Below are positions 5,105 through 6,450 of a DNA stretch of 6,450 nucleotides, piece after piece. Both the position numbers and the translations under genes were made by a program. Under the pieces are notes generated by a model. That model made no database searches and had not been told where the DNA came from. It was given only the letters and a program-made list of their open reading frames with translations. The DNA comes from Acidobacteriota bacterium (GTDB lineage Bacteria > Acidobacteriota > Vicinamibacteria > Vicinamibacterales > UBA2999): assembly GCA_020851835.1 (NCBI GenBank), contig JADZBZ010000301.1, positions 1-6,450 on the forward strand, in the 5' to 3' direction. How positions within the stretch are numbered: the stretch's first letter is position 1; each line of letters begins with the position of its first letter.

Positions 5105-6414
5105 GAGGGGACCTCTCCGTGAGTCGAATACTGAGGCGCCGGCAGGAAGTCCGGCGCGAAGGCGAAGGTTGCGATCAGATTCAGCGCGAAGGCGGAGAAA
5201 GCGATCAGTTCGAGGACTGCGGAGATCGGAAGAACCGACCACGCCCACTCGACGCCGTACTGATAGGCGGCAATTTCGCTGGAGACGCGCAGCAGACAGC
5301 CACTGGTCAACAGCAACAACCCGGAGAACATGAGCCGCGGACTCCAGAGCGGACCCCCGGCGGCAAACGCCGGCAACACCCGTTGACCAATCGAGAACAC
5401 CATCACCGACACGAATCCGACGGTGAAGGCGTGTCTCGATGCGCCCCAGAGCCCACCCGACTCATCCCACGCCGCGGCCGCGACGCCCAACGCCGCGGCG
5501 ATGATCAACCACGCATACGCCAGGCGAATGAAGACCGGGAAGCTCGCGTGGACGCCCCGGATCTTCGCCGCCTGCAGTGGAGGCTCGAAGATGCGCAGGC
5601 CGATCGCCACGAGCAGGCTTGCGGCGAGTAGGAGCACGGTGGCCGCGGCGCCCCACCCCATCAGCGTCAGGAGGACGCCAAGGGCATTGAGGGCCACGCC
5701 GCTCAAGAGAAGGCGACCGTAGGCTGGGCGAAGCCCAAGGAGCACCGGCAGCCACTTGCTGCTGAATCCCCAGACGAAGGGGGCGAGAAAGCCCGACGTG
5801 ACCAGGACGAGGAACCGTTGATTCAATCCGTGCGGGAGCGCCGGCGAATCGCCTTGCCAGGCCACGTAGCCGGCTGTCGCGGCGTTCGCGATCAACGTGA
5901 GCGCTAGCCCGATCGACGCCGTCATGACGATCCGGATCCACAGGTCGATCCGCCTCGAGCCCGCATCCGGTGCCCGGTGCTGCGAGACGGCCCGGAAGAA
6001 GATCACAAACGCGGCCAACTCCAGTCCTGCGGAAGCCGGCACCAGCACGCGCCACTGCCAACCGTAGACGTTGGCCGCCCATCGCATGCCCACGCCGGTG
6101 AGCCAGATGGCCCAGCACGCCCATGCGGCGCCGAGCGAGGGGCGCGCGCCGGCGCGTACGAGCGGAATCGAGTAGAACCCGATGCCAAGGATGAAGCTGC
6201 CGACCCAGCCGAAGACCTGGGCGTGGCCGTGCGCCTGGAGCCAGGCCGGAGCCACGAAGTTCACGCTCTGTCGTGCGCTGACCAGCAGAAGGTTCCAGAC
6301 GCCCAGAAAGGTCCCCGGCAGGAGCATGAAGAAGAGTCCGGCGGCGATGTACGCGGACAGCACGCGGGAGTGCGCAACCTCTCGCGCGCGGACGTCTCCA
6401 GCGTGGCTCTCCAT
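5101..6414 (-). CDS. nnrS: NnrS-family multi-spanning heme-copper-type membrane protein
   Basis: Integral membrane protein, 437 aa from the ATG at 6414, with about twelve hydrophobic spans (roughly 20-47, 62-85, 95-112, 124-142, 160-183, 201-225, 234-254, 256-277, 295-315, 330-350, 359-376, 393-418). The signature HGHAQVFGW (62-70), followed by GSFILGIGFYSIP, and a second conserved region SRHAFTVGFVSVMVFSIGQRVLP (326-348, H328) match the NnrS family. Those proteins carry heme and copper, are induced by NO regulators and protect against nitrosative stress. The start is not certain. The frame stays open to the right edge, with a GTG at 6444, and no clear Shine-Dalgarno precedes the ATG, so the true start could be slightly upstream. 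Its promoter lies outside the window. It overlaps the methyltransferase gene by four bases. A more distant heme-copper oxidase-like protein is the alternative. Confidence 0.82.
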   Translation of the reverse strand: MESHAGDVRAREVAHSRVLSAYIAAGLFFMLLPGTFLGVWNLLLVSARQSVNFVAPAWLQAHGHAQVFGWVGSFILGIGFYSIPLVRAGARPSLGAAWACWAIWLTGVGMRWAANVYGWQWRVLVPASAGLELAAFVIFFRAVSQHRAPDAGSRRIDLWIRIVMTASIGLALTLIANAATAGYVAWQGDSPALPHGLNQRFLVLVTSGFLAPFVWGFSSKWLPVLLGLRPAYGRLLLSGVALNALGVLLTLMGWGAAATVLLLAASLLVAIGLRIFEPPLQAAKIRGVHASFPVFIRLAYAWLIIAAALGVAAAAWDESGGLWGASRHAFTVGFVSVMVFSIGQRVLPAFAAGGPLWSPRLMFSGLLLLTSGCLLRVSSEIAAYQYGVEWAWSVLPISAVLELIAFSAFALNLIATFAFAPDFLPAPQYSTHGEVPS

Positions 6415-6450
6415 CACCGAATCGAGGACCGAACGAGGGACCACGCCTCG

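Noticed and set aside
5105..5248. 48-residue N-terminal extension of the methyltransferase
   Set aside because: It would lie wholly inside nnrS in another frame. The ATGA overlap with a GGAGAGG site gives a better start.

Overview
The window is GC-rich throughout and densely packed with genes. It looks like chromosomal DNA from a free-living, probably soil-type bacterium. From general memory of the protein families, and not from any search, Acidobacteriota (Vicinamibacteria-like) is a plausible guess that the window itself cannot prove. There are seven protein genes, no RNA genes, no mobile elements and no CRISPR. No stretch over 300 bases lacks a gene. All genes run leftward (- strand) except the hemerythrin gene.

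Left part (1-2296): the N-terminal three quarters of an O-acetylhomoserine sulfhydrylase (MetY), cut by the window edge. Next comes a flavoenzyme of the D-amino-acid oxidase family with a Tat/lipoprotein export signal. The oxidase appears circularly permuted: the segment that normally ends the family (GLRP, then HNYGHGG...WGC) lies before the FAD-binding GxGxxG loop.

Centre (2402-4209): a small DUF1858 redox-disulfide protein, a Crp/Fnr-family regulator, and a divergently transcribed hemerythrin (HHE) di-iron protein. An identical perfect 14-bp palindrome, TTGCGCTGGCGCAA, occurs twice. One copy is ahead of the DUF1858 gene; the other is between the regulator and the hemerythrin gene. Its 5-4-5 layout is that of an FNR/DNR-type operator. 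Both copies have a TAnnnT -10 candidate exactly 23 nt downstream.

Right part (4226-6450): an NnrS-type multi-spanning membrane protein followed, with an ATGA overlap, by a class I SAM-dependent methyltransferase. This pair converges on the hemerythrin gene with a 16-bp gap.

Together the centre and right parts look like a nitric-oxide or nitrosative-stress locus. A cysteine-free Crp/Fnr sensor would control a di-iron protein and a CxxC partner, next to the NO-linked membrane protein NnrS. The DUF1858 and HHE proteins resemble the two domains of the iron-centre repair protein RIC/YtfE, encoded here as two separate genes under the same operator. The NO assignment is inference from family and context. 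The operator pair and the permuted motif order are read directly from the sequence.
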